Source: Clostridia bacterium (GTDB taxonomy: Bacteria; Bacillota; Clostridia; Oscillospirales; Acutalibacteraceae). From it: a stretch of 23,934 bases of DNA. Under the pieces are notes generated by a model. The model was not told where the DNA came from. It worked only from the letters and a program-made list of their open reading frames with translations, and made no database searches. The translations under genes and the position numbers were made by a program. Where the stretch lies: positions 1-23,934 of the forward strand of contig CAAGJN010000071.1 in the NCBI GenBank assembly GCA_900770255.1. Reading direction: 5' to 3'. How positions within the stretch are numbered: the stretch's first letter is position 1; each line of letters begins with the position of its first letter. This document shows positions 1-9,675 of this stretch, piece after piece.

Positions 1-44
1 ACAAACCTACAGATTGTTCGAAGAAAATCTCCGCTTTCTCTTGA

Positions 45-74
45 TTGACGGGCGTTTTTCTGCAATAATATAGT
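45..74 (+). promoter_or_regulatory. Sigma-A-like promoter of gltX-glnS
   Basis: A -35 element TTGACG (45-50) and a -10 element TATAGT (69-74) are separated by 18 bases, in an AT-rich stretch just upstream of gltX. The start of transcription would fall near position 81, leaving a short untranslated leader of about 30 bases, so no T-box or riboswitch fits between it and the gene. The assignment rests on matches to the consensus only. Confidence 0.65.
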
Positions 75-109
75 GTATATATTTACCTACAGAAACGGAG
101 TGCGGTTCA

Positions 110-1783
110 ATGACTGATAATGAAAAGCTCGCCGAGCTTCTCTTTGGTTCCGACGGACTTACCCTCGAGGAGTGCGAGCGCAGATATCCCCCGAGGGAGC
201 TGCCCGAGGGCGCGCGCGTGACGCGATTTTCCCCGAGCCCGACGGGCTATCTCCATATAGGCGGCCTGTTCGGAGCTCTCGTCGATTTTCTCACGGCAAA
301 GGTGAGCGGCGGGCTGACGTATCTGAGAATAGAGGACACGGACAAGAAGCGCGAGGTCGCCGACGGTGTCGATGCGATACTCAGCGGGTTTAAGAATTTC
401 GGGCTCGAGTTTGATGAGGGCGTGACCGGCTTCGACTCCGAAAAGGGCGCTTACGGCCCGTATACCCAAAGCAAGCGCGTTGAGATATACCACGCCGTCG
501 CCAAGCGGCTGGTGCAGGAGGGCAAGGCCTATCCCTGCTTCTGCACGGCGGACGAGCTTGCGGAGATACGCGAGGAGCAGGAGAGCGGCGGAGCCGCGAT
601 AACCGGATATTTCGGCAAATGGGCGAAGTGCCGTAACTTAAGCTTTGAGGAGCAGAAAAAGCGCATCGAGGCGGGAGAGCCGTATGTGCTGCGCTTCCGC
701 TCCGAGGGCGACGAGAACAAGAGGATCGTCTTTGACGACATGATCCGCGGCAAGATCGAGATGCCCGAGAATATAATCGACGAGGTGCTGCTCAAGAGCG
801 ACGGCGTGCCTACCTACCACTTCGCGCACGTCTGCGACGACCACTTTATGCGCACGACTCACGTTATCCGCGGCGAGGAGTGGATCTCCTCCGTGCCCAA
901 GCACATAGCGCTGTTCAAGGCCTGCGGCTACAGGGCCCCGAAATATGCGCACACCCCGCAGGTGATGAAGATAGACGAGGAAACGGGCGCAAAGCGCAAG
1001 CTCTCGAAGAGGAAGGATCCCGAGGCGGCGGTGAGCTACTTCGTCGAGCAGGGATATCCCAAGGAGAGCGTGATCGAATATATCATGACGCTGCTCAACT
1101 CCAATTTCGAGGACTGGCGCAGAGCCAACCCCACGGAGGATTGCTGGAAGTTCCCCTTTAATCTCAAGAAAATGAGCGTCAGCGGCTGCCTGTTCGACAT
1201 GGCGAAGCTCAACGACGTGAGCAAGAATATTATTTCGCATATGCCTGCGGACAAGGTGCTCGGCGACGTCCTTGACTGGGCCGAGCAGTACGACGCGGAG
1301 CTCTATGGGCTGCTCGACGGAGACCGCGAGTTCGCGCGCGGCATCTTTTCCATCGACCGCGACTGCCCGAAGCCCCGAAAGGATATAGCAAACTGGGAGC
1401 AGGTCAGGGACTTCGTCTCATATTTCTATGATGAGCTCTACACGCCGGACTACACGCTGCCGGAGAACATAAGCGCAGCAGACGCGGCGGTGATACTTGA
1501 AAGGTATATTGGCGAGTTTGACATAAACGACGATAAGGACGAGTGGTTTGCCCGCATCAAGGACATGTGCGAGCCCCTCGGCTACACCCCCAACGTCAAG
1601 GAGTATAAAAAAGATCCCGCGGCGTTCAAGGGCCATGTCGGCGATATCTCGACGGTTATCAGAATAGCGGTAACCTCGCGCCGCAACACACCCGATCTGC
1701 ACGCGATAATAAAGCTGCTCGGCGAGGAAAAAACGAGGGACAGGCTTGCGGCGGCTCTCGCATACTATAAGGAGGAAAACTAA
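110..1783 (+). CDS. gltX: Glutamyl-tRNA synthetase (class I)
   Basis: Charges tRNA-Glu with glutamate in the cytoplasm. The 557-residue product carries the class I HIGH-type motif as HIGG (residues 49-52, within SPSPTGYLHIGG), the ARG/EDTD region (RIEDTDKK, 73-80) and a KMSKS-type loop KLSKR (297-301). C143, C145, Y167 and C174 resemble the zinc-binding pattern of some bacterial GluRS. The protein is roughly 70 residues longer than the commonest bacterial GluRS, with about 35 residues before the Rossmann fold and a long helical anticodon-binding half. The ATG at 110 is preceded by GGAG (97-100) and by the promoter at 45-74. The gene is followed without a gap by glnS, whose ribosome binding site lies inside its last codons. 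Because a GlnRS is encoded next door, this enzyme is probably of the discriminating type that charges only tRNA-Glu; that is inference. Confidence 0.96.
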   Translation: MTDNEKLAELLFGSDGLTLEECERRYPPRELPEGARVTRFSPSPTGYLHIGGLFGALVDFLTAKVSGGLTYLRIEDTDKKREVADGVDAILSGFKNFGLEFDEGVTGFDSEKGAYGPYTQSKRVEIYHAVAKRLVQEGKAYPCFCTADELAEIREEQESGGAAITGYFGKWAKCRNLSFEEQKKRIEAGEPYVLRFRSEGDENKRIVFDDMIRGKIEMPENIIDEVLLKSDGVPTYHFAHVCDDHFMRTTHVIRGEEWISSVPKHIALFKACGYRAPKYAHTPQVMKIDEETGAKRKLSKRKDPEAAVSYFVEQGYPKESVIEYIMTLLNSNFEDWRRANPTEDCWKFPFNLKKMSVSGCLFDMAKLNDVSKNIISHMPADKVLGDVLDWAEQYDAELYGLLDGDREFARGIFSIDRDCPKPRKDIANWEQVRDFVSYFYDELYTPDYTLPENISAADAAVILERYIGEFDINDDKDEWFARIKDMCEPLGYTPNVKEYKKDPAAFKGHVGDISTVIRIAVTSRRNTPDLHAIIKLLGEEKTRDRLAAALAYYKEEN

Positions 1784-3451
<1,668 letters not shown>

Positions 3452-3473
3452 GACAGAAGGGACGGCGAAGAAA

Positions 3474-4076
3474 ATGAAAGCCTTGAACAGGACAGTCACG
3501 GCGCTTTTGGCCGCCGCTGTATTCCCTGTGGCGTATTTTACCGACATGATAACGGTCTATATGCACGCCAATCTCTACGACTCAAACATCGTCGAGGCGC
3601 TGAGCATAAAGCGGATAATCGAGCTTTTCACAGGCGACGGCTTGCTGGCCGGGGTCATAACGGGCGGGGAGAGCCTGTCCGAGGGGCTGCTCAAATACAA
3701 GGCGAACGGCATCGTGTTCTGCGTGTTCCTGGCTATTGCTCTGCTCACGGCGCTCGCAACGGTCATAGTCGCGGCCGCGACAAATTCGCAGAAGGCCGCC
3801 GCTTCGCTCGGCGCTCTCGGTATAGTCTGCCTGATCGGTATGAAGATAGCATTTTCACCGATCGCCGCTGCGGTCAAGGCGGGCACGCTGACACTCGGCA
3901 GCGTTACGGACATAGCGCTGCTGAATTTGGTGGGCAAGATAGTGCTTGTGACGCTCGGCACTGCGCCGACGGTTATGGCCGTCCTTTTCTCAGCGATCCT
4001 GATCTGGAATGTCTCGTTTATAGTAATAAGCCTCGGCGAAGAAAAGCCGAAGCCGAAAAAAGCAAGGAAGAAATAA
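3474..4076 (+). CDS. Unrecognised four-helix membrane protein
   Basis: I do not recognise a family. The 200-residue product has a short basic N-terminus, a hydrophobic segment at about 7-29, a loop of some 50 residues that is probably outside the cell, then hydrophobic stretches near 79-102, 106-126 and 151-187 (possibly two helices), and a strongly basic, lysine- and proline-rich tail (190-200) that should be cytosolic by the positive-inside rule. Alanine, valine, isoleucine and leucine dominate the helices; no catalytic motif is visible. It begins 22 bases after glnS and ends just before a strong terminator, so it belongs to the gltX-glnS transcript. The ribosome binding site is weak (AAGGG about 15 bases upstream), suggesting low or coupled translation. 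Codon use resembles its neighbours, which favours a real gene. Confidence 0.8.
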   Translation: MKALNRTVTALLAAAVFPVAYFTDMITVYMHANLYDSNIVEALSIKRIIELFTGDGLLAGVITGGESLSEGLLKYKANGIVFCVFLAIALLTALATVIVAAATNSQKAAASLGALGIVCLIGMKIAFSPIAAAVKAGTLTLGSVTDIALLNLVGKIVLVTLGTAPTVMAVLFSAILIWNVSFIVISLGEEKPKPKKARKK

Positions 4077-4084
4077 AAGCGAAG

Positions 4085-4140
4085 AAAACTCCCCGAACCG
4101 GCAAAGCACAAAGAGTCTGCCGGCGGGGAGTTTTAATTTT
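4085..4140 (+). terminator. Terminator of the gltX-glnS operon
   Basis: AAAACTCCCC (4085-4094) pairs with GGGGAGTTTT (4125-4134), with an inner CCGGCA/TGCCGG stem, followed by TTTTAATTTT. This is a strong rho-independent terminator. The long A/T-flanked stem could also work partly on the opposite strand. Confidence 0.9.
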
Positions 4141-4366
4141 GTGTAACTTTTTTAGGAGTGGAACGGCACAGAATATGACCGAAAGACTTAATAATATTTT
4201 TTGACTTTCTGCAAGAGGCGCGCCTAGCGGCATTTTTAACAGTCTCAGCGCGCGGATGCTTTTTGAGGGAAGAAGGCGGTAAACGGGACGGAGGATCTGA
4301 TCCGCCGGCGTTTCGGCGGCGCTGATATAAAAAGCAAGATTGCCTGAGCTTTACTGCCTGACAGAG
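4135..4366. other. Convergent intergenic gap without a supported gene
   Basis: About 230 bases lie between two terminators that face each other. I find no frame with a credible start, ribosome binding site or composition. A short hairpin CCGCCG-gcgttt-CGGCGG sits at 4302-4319 without a T-tract. A nine-codon frame from the ATG at 4175 is too short to claim. The content could be a decayed gene or a small RNA, but nothing in the sequence shows either. Confidence 0.5.
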
Positions 4367-4395
4367 CAAAACCGCCCCGGAAATTCCGGGGCGGT
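4367..4395 (-). terminator. Terminator behind smc
   Basis: Read on the minus strand, ACCGCCCCGG (4395-4386) pairs perfectly with CCGGGGCGGT (4380-4371) around a five-base loop and runs into TTT. It closes the long minus-strand operon immediately after the smc stop codon. Confidence 0.9.
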
Positions 4396-4406
4396 CAATA
4401 TGTATT

Positions 4407-7400
4407 TTACTGTGTAAGTCCGAGCTGCTTTGCCATCTCGGCGGTCTTGAGCTCGAGCAGCTTCGAGACGCCGTCCTCCTGCATCGTCACGCCGTAGAGT
4501 ACGTCGGCCTCTTCCATCGTGCCGCGCCTGTGTGTGATGAGAATGAACTGCGTGTTCTTTGTCATGCGGCGAGCATACTGCGCGTAGCGCGTGACGTTGA
4601 CGTCGTCAAGAGCCGCCTCCACCTCGTCGAAGAAGCAGAATGGCGCGGGAGTGGCCTTGAGAATCGAGAACAGCAGCGCGATGGCCGCAAGGCCCTTCTC
4701 GCCGCCCGACAGCAGGTCAATATTCTGAACATTTTTGCCCGGGGGCTGAACCTTTATCTCGATAGCACATTCAAGCACGTTGAGCGGATCCTCAAGCATA
4801 AGCTCCGCCTTGCCGCCGCCGAACAGCTCTGAGAAGGTCTGGCCGAACAGCGTATTGATGCGGTCGAACTGCACTCTGAAGCGCTCCGACATCTTGCCCG
4901 TAAGGTCGCTTATGAGGCTTATGAGCTCCGTACGCGAGCTCTCCACATCGTCAATCTGCGCTTTCATGAACTCGTAGCGCTCTGAGACCTCCTTGTATTC
5001 CTCTATCGCGCCGACGTTGACGTTGCCAAGCGCGCGGATCTTGCCCTTTATCTCGTTAAGGGTGCGCTGCGCTTTCGGTACGTCGTCGATGACTATGCCG
5101 AGCTCCTCCGCCTCGCGCCGGGTGAGCTGATACTCATCATAGAGCTTGTTCTGAGCGCTCTCGAGCTCATGCTGCATCGAGTCGCGGCGCTCCTCGAGCC
5201 TTACTCTCTCGCCGGAGAGCCGCTCGCGCCTGTCGCTGACCGCGCGCTCCTGAGCGCGAAGCTTTGTGCTCTCGCCCTCAACGCCGCTGCGCTTCTCTGC
5301 CAGTGCGGTAATCTGAGCCTTCTTGTCCTCAGCGGCTTTTCTGAGCTCAGCCGCCTCGGCTTTGAACCGCTCTATGAGCCCGTCTGTCTCGGCCATGTGC
5401 GAGGTGATCTCGTCGATCTCGGATTTCAGCTCGCCCGCGTGACCTCCGTGGGACTCTTTTCGGCGGCGCAGGGTGTCAATAACTTCTTCCCTCGCCTGCA
5501 CGTCCTTTTTGAATGAGAGGATCTTGAGGTTTATCTCGCTCTCAAGGTCGGTATTCTTCTCGCGAGCTTCGAGCATTGCGTCACGCTTCGCCTCAATGTC
5601 GTTGATGATTTTGTTGATATCTTCGACCTCGGCAGTCAGCGCGTCAATCTTTTCCTGCGCGGCGGCCTGCGCGGCCTCGAGCTGAACCGTGCGCTCGGCG
5701 GCGTTCTTCTTCTCGGCCTCAAGATCGTTGAGAGCTGATACAGCCGTCTCGACCTTGTCGTCTATCATGCGCAGCTCGCCCTCGCGGCGTATTTTTTCCT
5801 CCTGCGCCTTTTGCAGCTCCGCCATGACGCCGTCGTATTCGGCCTGTGCGGCCGAAACTTCGTCTGCGAGATCCTTGTATTTTTCCTGCCGTTCCGCAAG
5901 CTCCTTTTCGAGCTTGGCAACGGTCTTTTTGAGCTGATCTATGTCATTGCCGCGGCTGAGTATGCCCGCGTTCTGCCCGCGCGAGCCGCCGGTCATCGAA
6001 CCGCCCGCGTTCATCACCTGGCCGTCAAGAGTGACGACCTTGAAGCGGTGGCCGAAGCGCTTTGATATGGCGATTGCGCTGTCGATATTGTCGGCGACGG
6101 CGGTGGAGGCAAGCAGGTTTTTGACTATCGGCTCATACTTGGTCTCGCAGGTGAGCAGCCTGTCCGCCATGTCGATAAAGCCGGGGCATGAGTCGAGTCC
6201 ATCTTCTCTGAAGAGGCGCGGCTTGATGGTTGTCATCGGCAGGAAGGTCGCCCTGCCCGCGCGGCTCTCCTTCAGGTATGCAATGGCGCGCTTGGCGGCG
6301 CCTTCATCGTCGGTGACGATGTTCTGCACGGCTGCGCCGAGCGCGGTCTCAACAGCGGCGGCGTATTTCGCTTCAACCGTTATGAGCTGCGACACGGGGC
6401 CGTGAATACCTCTGAGCGTGCCGCGCTTTGCCTCGCGCATGACCGCCTTGACCGAACCGGAGTATCCCTCCATGTTCTTTTCAAGGTCCTCGAGCATCCT
6501 GATGCGCGCCTGTTTCTGATGTATATCGAGCGTGGCGGCGTCGAGCTCGCGGTGCATCTTTTCCGCTTTTTCGGAGCGCGAGCGCACGATCATCGAGTAG
6601 CCGTCAATCGAATTCGACAGAGCGTTTATGTTCTCGAGGCACTCGTCGAGGTTCTTTTTGCAGATCGCGCTCTGCTCGCGCAGAGCCTCAAGCAGCCCGC
6701 CGCGCGAGGCGATGACCTCATCGACGGTGCCGAGTCTTGAGGAGATCTCGGAAGCCGAGGATACGGCGGTGCTCTTCTCGATCTGAGCGGCCGATAGCTC
6801 GTCGGAGACTTTACGGAGCTTTGCGTCGGCTTCGCCGCGCTGAGCTGTGAGGGCCTGCTCCTGCTCCTTGAGCTTGCCGGTGCTGTCGAGGAGATCGAGT
6901 AGCTGCGCCTGGCAGCCCTTTATGTTTTCATTTATCGCGTCTATCTCTTTTTCCGCGGCGGCAATCTGATCATCAAGGTGCTGCTCGGTGGCACAGGCCG
7001 CCTCCATGTCCCTGGTGATGCGCTCGATCGTCTCGCGGTTGTGGGCAAGGTTATTGAGCTCGACGGCGATCTTGCCGTCAACGGCAGTAGCCTGCTCCTC
7101 GTCTGAGGAGGCCTGCGTGCGCAGCTCCTCGATCTGAACCGTGATGCCGCTGCCCGCGCTCATGAGCTCCTCTATCTGAGCCGCTACCTGCTCGAGCTCG
7201 CGCTCGGCCTGCTCGTAGTCGGCGGCGGCGAGGGCTATTTTATCCTCCTGCGCCTTGAGCCCCTCGCGGGAGCGTTCAATCGTCCTGAGCCACAGACCTA
7301 TTTCGAGCTCGCGCTTTTCGCCTGCGAGCACCAGAAATTTCTGCGCCTTCTCGCTCTGTGCTTTCAGCGGACCCACGCGCCCCTCGAGTTCGGCGAGAAT

Positions 7401-7982
7401 ATCGCGCAGGCGCACGAGATTTTCCTCGGCCTGCTCAAGCCTGCGGGTCGCGTCGGCGCGGCGGTATCTGAAATGCGAGATCCCGGCTGCCTCCTCGAGC
7501 ATGTCCCTCCTCTGCGGCGAGCGCGAGGAGATGAGGTCGGCGACGCGTCCCTGGCTGACCATGGAATAGCCGTCGCGGCCGAGACCGGTGTCCATAAACA
7601 GCTCGTGTACGTCGCGCAGGCGCACGGCTTCGCCGTTTAGAAGATATTCGCTCTCGCCCGAGCGATAGTAGCGGCGGGTGACGGAGACATCGTCCTTGTC
7701 GCAGTTGTTGAGCGTGCGGTCTGTGTTGTCGAGGCGCAGAGTGACCTCGGCGAAGCCCATCGCCTTTCGCAGCGATGTGCCGCCGAAAATCACGTCCTCC
7801 ATCTTCGAGCCGCGCAGACTCTTCGAGGACTGCTCGCCCAAAACCCAGCGAACGGCGTCGGAGATATTGCTCTTGCCCGAGCCGTTTGGGCCGATGACGG
7901 CGGTTATGCCTTTGCCGAACTCAAGAACAGTCTTGTCGGGAAAGGATTTGAAGCCCTGCAATTCGAGTGCTTTTAGTAACAT
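4407..7982 (-). CDS. smc: Chromosome segregation ATPase SMC
   Basis: Core subunit of the bacterial condensin complex (with ScpA and ScpB), which loads near origins and organises and segregates the chromosome. The 1191-residue length is typical. The N-terminal ATPase half has Walker A GPNGSGKS (31-38); two long coiled coils rich in Glu, Lys, Ala and Gln flank a hinge near residues 520-660 with the glycine-rich MNAGGSMTGG segment; the C-terminal head has the ABC signature LSGGE (1091-1095), Walker B ending CFFDE (1116-1120) and the D-loop ALDD (1124-1127). The residues after the signature read KGLAAIAL rather than the more usual KALTAIAL. The gene starts 14 bases after the stop of the radical SAM gene, with an AAAGGCAGG-like ribosome binding site in the gap, and is the last gene of the operon. 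Confidence 0.97.
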   Translation of the reverse strand: MLLKALELQGFKSFPDKTVLEFGKGITAVIGPNGSGKSNISDAVRWVLGEQSSKSLRGSKMEDVIFGGTSLRKAMGFAEVTLRLDNTDRTLNNCDKDDVSVTRRYYRSGESEYLLNGEAVRLRDVHELFMDTGLGRDGYSMVSQGRVADLISSRSPQRRDMLEEAAGISHFRYRRADATRRLEQAEENLVRLRDILAELEGRVGPLKAQSEKAQKFLVLAGEKRELEIGLWLRTIERSREGLKAQEDKIALAAADYEQAERELEQVAAQIEELMSAGSGITVQIEELRTQASSDEEQATAVDGKIAVELNNLAHNRETIERITRDMEAACATEQHLDDQIAAAEKEIDAINENIKGCQAQLLDLLDSTGKLKEQEQALTAQRGEADAKLRKVSDELSAAQIEKSTAVSSASEISSRLGTVDEVIASRGGLLEALREQSAICKKNLDECLENINALSNSIDGYSMIVRSRSEKAEKMHRELDAATLDIHQKQARIRMLEDLEKNMEGYSGSVKAVMREAKRGTLRGIHGPVSQLITVEAKYAAAVETALGAAVQNIVTDDEGAAKRAIAYLKESRAGRATFLPMTTIKPRLFREDGLDSCPGFIDMADRLLTCETKYEPIVKNLLASTAVADNIDSAIAISKRFGHRFKVVTLDGQVMNAGGSMTGGSRGQNAGILSRGNDIDQLKKTVAKLEKELAERQEKYKDLADEVSAAQAEYDGVMAELQKAQEEKIRREGELRMIDDKVETAVSALNDLEAEKKNAAERTVQLEAAQAAAQEKIDALTAEVEDINKIINDIEAKRDAMLEAREKNTDLESEINLKILSFKKDVQAREEVIDTLRRRKESHGGHAGELKSEIDEITSHMAETDGLIERFKAEAAELRKAAEDKKAQITALAEKRSGVEGESTKLRAQERAVSDRRERLSGERVRLEERRDSMQHELESAQNKLYDEYQLTRREAEELGIVIDDVPKAQRTLNEIKGKIRALGNVNVGAIEEYKEVSERYEFMKAQIDDVESSRTELISLISDLTGKMSERFRVQFDRINTLFGQTFSELFGGGKAELMLEDPLNVLECAIEIKVQPPGKNVQNIDLLSGGEKGLAAIALLFSILKATPAPFCFFDEVEAALDDVNVTRYAQYARRMTKNTQFILITHRRGTMEEADVLYGVTMQEDGVSKLLELKTAEMAKQLGLTQ

Positions 7983-7996
7983 GTATCTGCCTGCCT

Positions 7997-8998
7997 TTAA
8001 TGATCTTTTTCTATTATTATGTCGCGCGCAGTCAGCCCGTCAAGCTCCTTGACGCGGCAGAAGTAACCGAGCGTTTCAAGCTTTTCAATGTTGCATTTTT
8101 TCTGTCCCGCGGCCTTTGAGAGCTCGCGCGGCGCGACGTATACTGTGTAGCGCCCTTTTTCTCTGCCTTGAAGCCTGCGGCAGATGATATCAAAGTAGAT
8201 GTGCCCCTCGCACATCTCGCGCAGAGCGGGATGATATGCGCCCGCGAGATATCCGTCCTCAACGCCGCCGCCGGAGTGCAGGCCGAGCCTGATGACCCGT
8301 ATTCCCGCTTTCTCGAACATAGGCAGCAGCTTTGCGCAGAGCACGGCGGACTCCTCGGCAGTCTGCGGGCGGTATTCGCCCCTGAGATAGAGCTCCGCGA
8401 GCGGGGTGTCCTTTATCACGACCGTCGGATATATCCGCACCGTGTCGGGCGAAAGGGAGATTATATCCCGCGCAGTGGCGATGCTGTCCCCGTCCGTCGA
8501 GCCGTAGAGCCCCGTCATCATCTGGAGCCCCGTCTCGAAGCCGCGGCTTTTGAGCAGCCGGGCGGAGCGGAAGATATCCTCTCGCGTATGACCGCGGCGG
8601 TTCAGCTCGAGCACTCGGTCGTCGGTGCTCTGAGCGCCGAGCTCAACTGCCGTAACGTGGTATTTTTCCAGTATATCGCATATTTCGTCGTCAACGGCGT
8701 CGGGGCGAGTGGAAATCCGAATCCCCTTAAAGCCGTTTTCGCCGATAAATTCCTGCGCAGACTTGAGCAGGGCGAGCATATACTCCCTGTCTATCGCAGT
8801 GAAGCTCCCGCCGAAAAAGGAGATCTCTCCGTCCTTTATCTCTTCCGGCGACGAGCGCATTGCCGTCTGAGCGGCGCGCCTTACGTCCTCGGCGGTCGGC
8901 TGAGAGCTCGCGCCCGAGATGCTCTTTTGGTTGCAGAAGCTGCATTGGTGCGGGCAGCCCGCGTGAGGAACGAAGACAGAGACGTTTATATGCTTCAT
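7997..8998 (-). CDS. Elp3-like radical SAM protein of unknown substrate
   Basis: A 333-residue radical SAM enzyme. The iron-sulfur cysteines are C15, C19 and C22 in CPHQCSFCNQ, followed by the GGSFTAID glycine-rich segment (near 63-70) that helps bind S-adenosylmethionine, then a TIM-barrel with TRPD and GLQMMTGLYG segments. The arrangement matches the radical SAM half of Elp3-like and HemN/YhcC-like proteins, but there is no acetyltransferase domain, so it is not a full Elp3. Its ATG overlaps the rnc stop codon (ATGA), implying translational coupling, and smc follows directly. A radical SAM gene in this slot is, to my knowledge, a recurring clostridial arrangement. A role in RNA modification fits the neighbours (rnc, trmFO, the SpoU-like methyltransferase) but is inference only. 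Confidence 0.85.
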   Translation of the reverse strand: MKHINVSVFVPHAGCPHQCSFCNQKSISGASSQPTAEDVRRAAQTAMRSSPEEIKDGEISFFGGSFTAIDREYMLALLKSAQEFIGENGFKGIRISTRPDAVDDEICDILEKYHVTAVELGAQSTDDRVLELNRRGHTREDIFRSARLLKSRGFETGLQMMTGLYGSTDGDSIATARDIISLSPDTVRIYPTVVIKDTPLAELYLRGEYRPQTAEESAVLCAKLLPMFEKAGIRVIRLGLHSGGGVEDGYLAGAYHPALREMCEGHIYFDIICRRLQGREKGRYTVYVAPRELSKAAGQKKCNIEKLETLGYFCRVKELDGLTARDIIIEKDH

Positions 8999-9675
8999 GC
9001 CTTGAGCCCCATGAGCTCGAGGGCCTCCTTGGCGGCCGCCTGCTCGGCGATCTTTTTGCTGCGTCCCTGTCCGTGGCCGATGACGTTGCTGTTGAGGTGG
9101 ACTTCGACGCTGAAGGTCTTGTTGTGGTCGGGACCGCTCTCGCCCACGAGGACATATTCAACGGACTCCTCCGGGTTGCGCTGGACGATTTCCTGGAGCG
9201 TCGTCTTGTAGTCGGTAACTCCGGGTTTTGCCTCGTCCGCCTTGTCGATAAAACGCAGCACGAACTTCTTTGCGGGCTCGATGCCGCCGTCGAGGTATAT
9301 AGCCGCGAGCACCGCCTCAAACGCATCCGCGAGGATGCTCGGACGGTTTTTGCCACCCGTGAGAACCTCGCCCTTACCGAAGAGCAGATAGTCCCCGATA
9401 TCGAGCGAGCGGGCAAACTCACTCAGTGACTTCTCGCACACGAAAAATGCACGGCGTTTCGTCAGCTCGCCCTCGGGCAGATGCTTGAAATGCTCAAAGA
9501 AGTGCTCCGCAGAGATAAAGCCGAGCACCGAGTCGCCGAGAAATTCAAGGCGCTCGTTGCAGCGCGTGCCGTCCTGGCGCTCGTTTGCGTAGGAGGAATG
9601 AGTCAGCGCCTCCGTGAGGAGCTGCTTGTTTTTGAAAGTGTAGCCGAGCTTCTTTTCGAGTTCTCTGTTATCCAT
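8995..9675 (-). CDS. rnc: Ribonuclease III
   Basis: Double-strand-specific endonuclease that processes rRNA precursors and structured mRNAs. From the chosen start (MDNRELEKK) the protein has 226 residues, the usual size. The signature ERLEFLGD is at 41-48, with catalytic acidic residues E44, D48, D117 and E120 (DAFEA); the double-stranded RNA-binding domain occupies about 155-226 (DYKTTLQEIVQ to the GRSKKIAEQAAAKEAL helix). The ATG at 9675 has GGAG seven bases upstream; an in-frame ATG at 9696 would add seven unconserved residues and lacks a ribosome binding site. The start lies within the last eight bases of plsX, and the stop overlaps the next ATG. No acpP lies between plsX and rnc, unlike the common arrangement. 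Confidence 0.96.
   Translation of the reverse strand: MDNRELEKKLGYTFKNKQLLTEALTHSSYANERQDGTRCNERLEFLGDSVLGFISAEHFFEHFKHLPEGELTKRRAFFVCEKSLSEFARSLDIGDYLLFGKGEVLTGGKNRPSILADAFEAVLAAIYLDGGIEPAKKFVLRFIDKADEAKPGVTDYKTTLQEIVQRNPEESVEYVLVGESGPDHNKTFSVEVHLNSNVIGHGQGRSKKIAEQAAAKEALELMGLKA

Noticed and set aside
4302..4319. Hairpin CCGCCG/CGGCGG as a terminator
   Set aside because: There is no T-tract on either strand directly after it; proper terminators are present on both sides of the gap.
4133..4369. A 78-codon minus-strand frame in the convergent gap
   Set aside because: It starts within the smc terminator and ends in the facing terminator, lacks a ribosome binding site and has an unusual Arg/Ser/Lys-rich composition.
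8168..9211. A 347-codon open frame on the + strand over the radical SAM and rnc genes
   Set aside because: Antisense shadow of two well-supported genes; low-complexity Arg/Ala/Leu composition.
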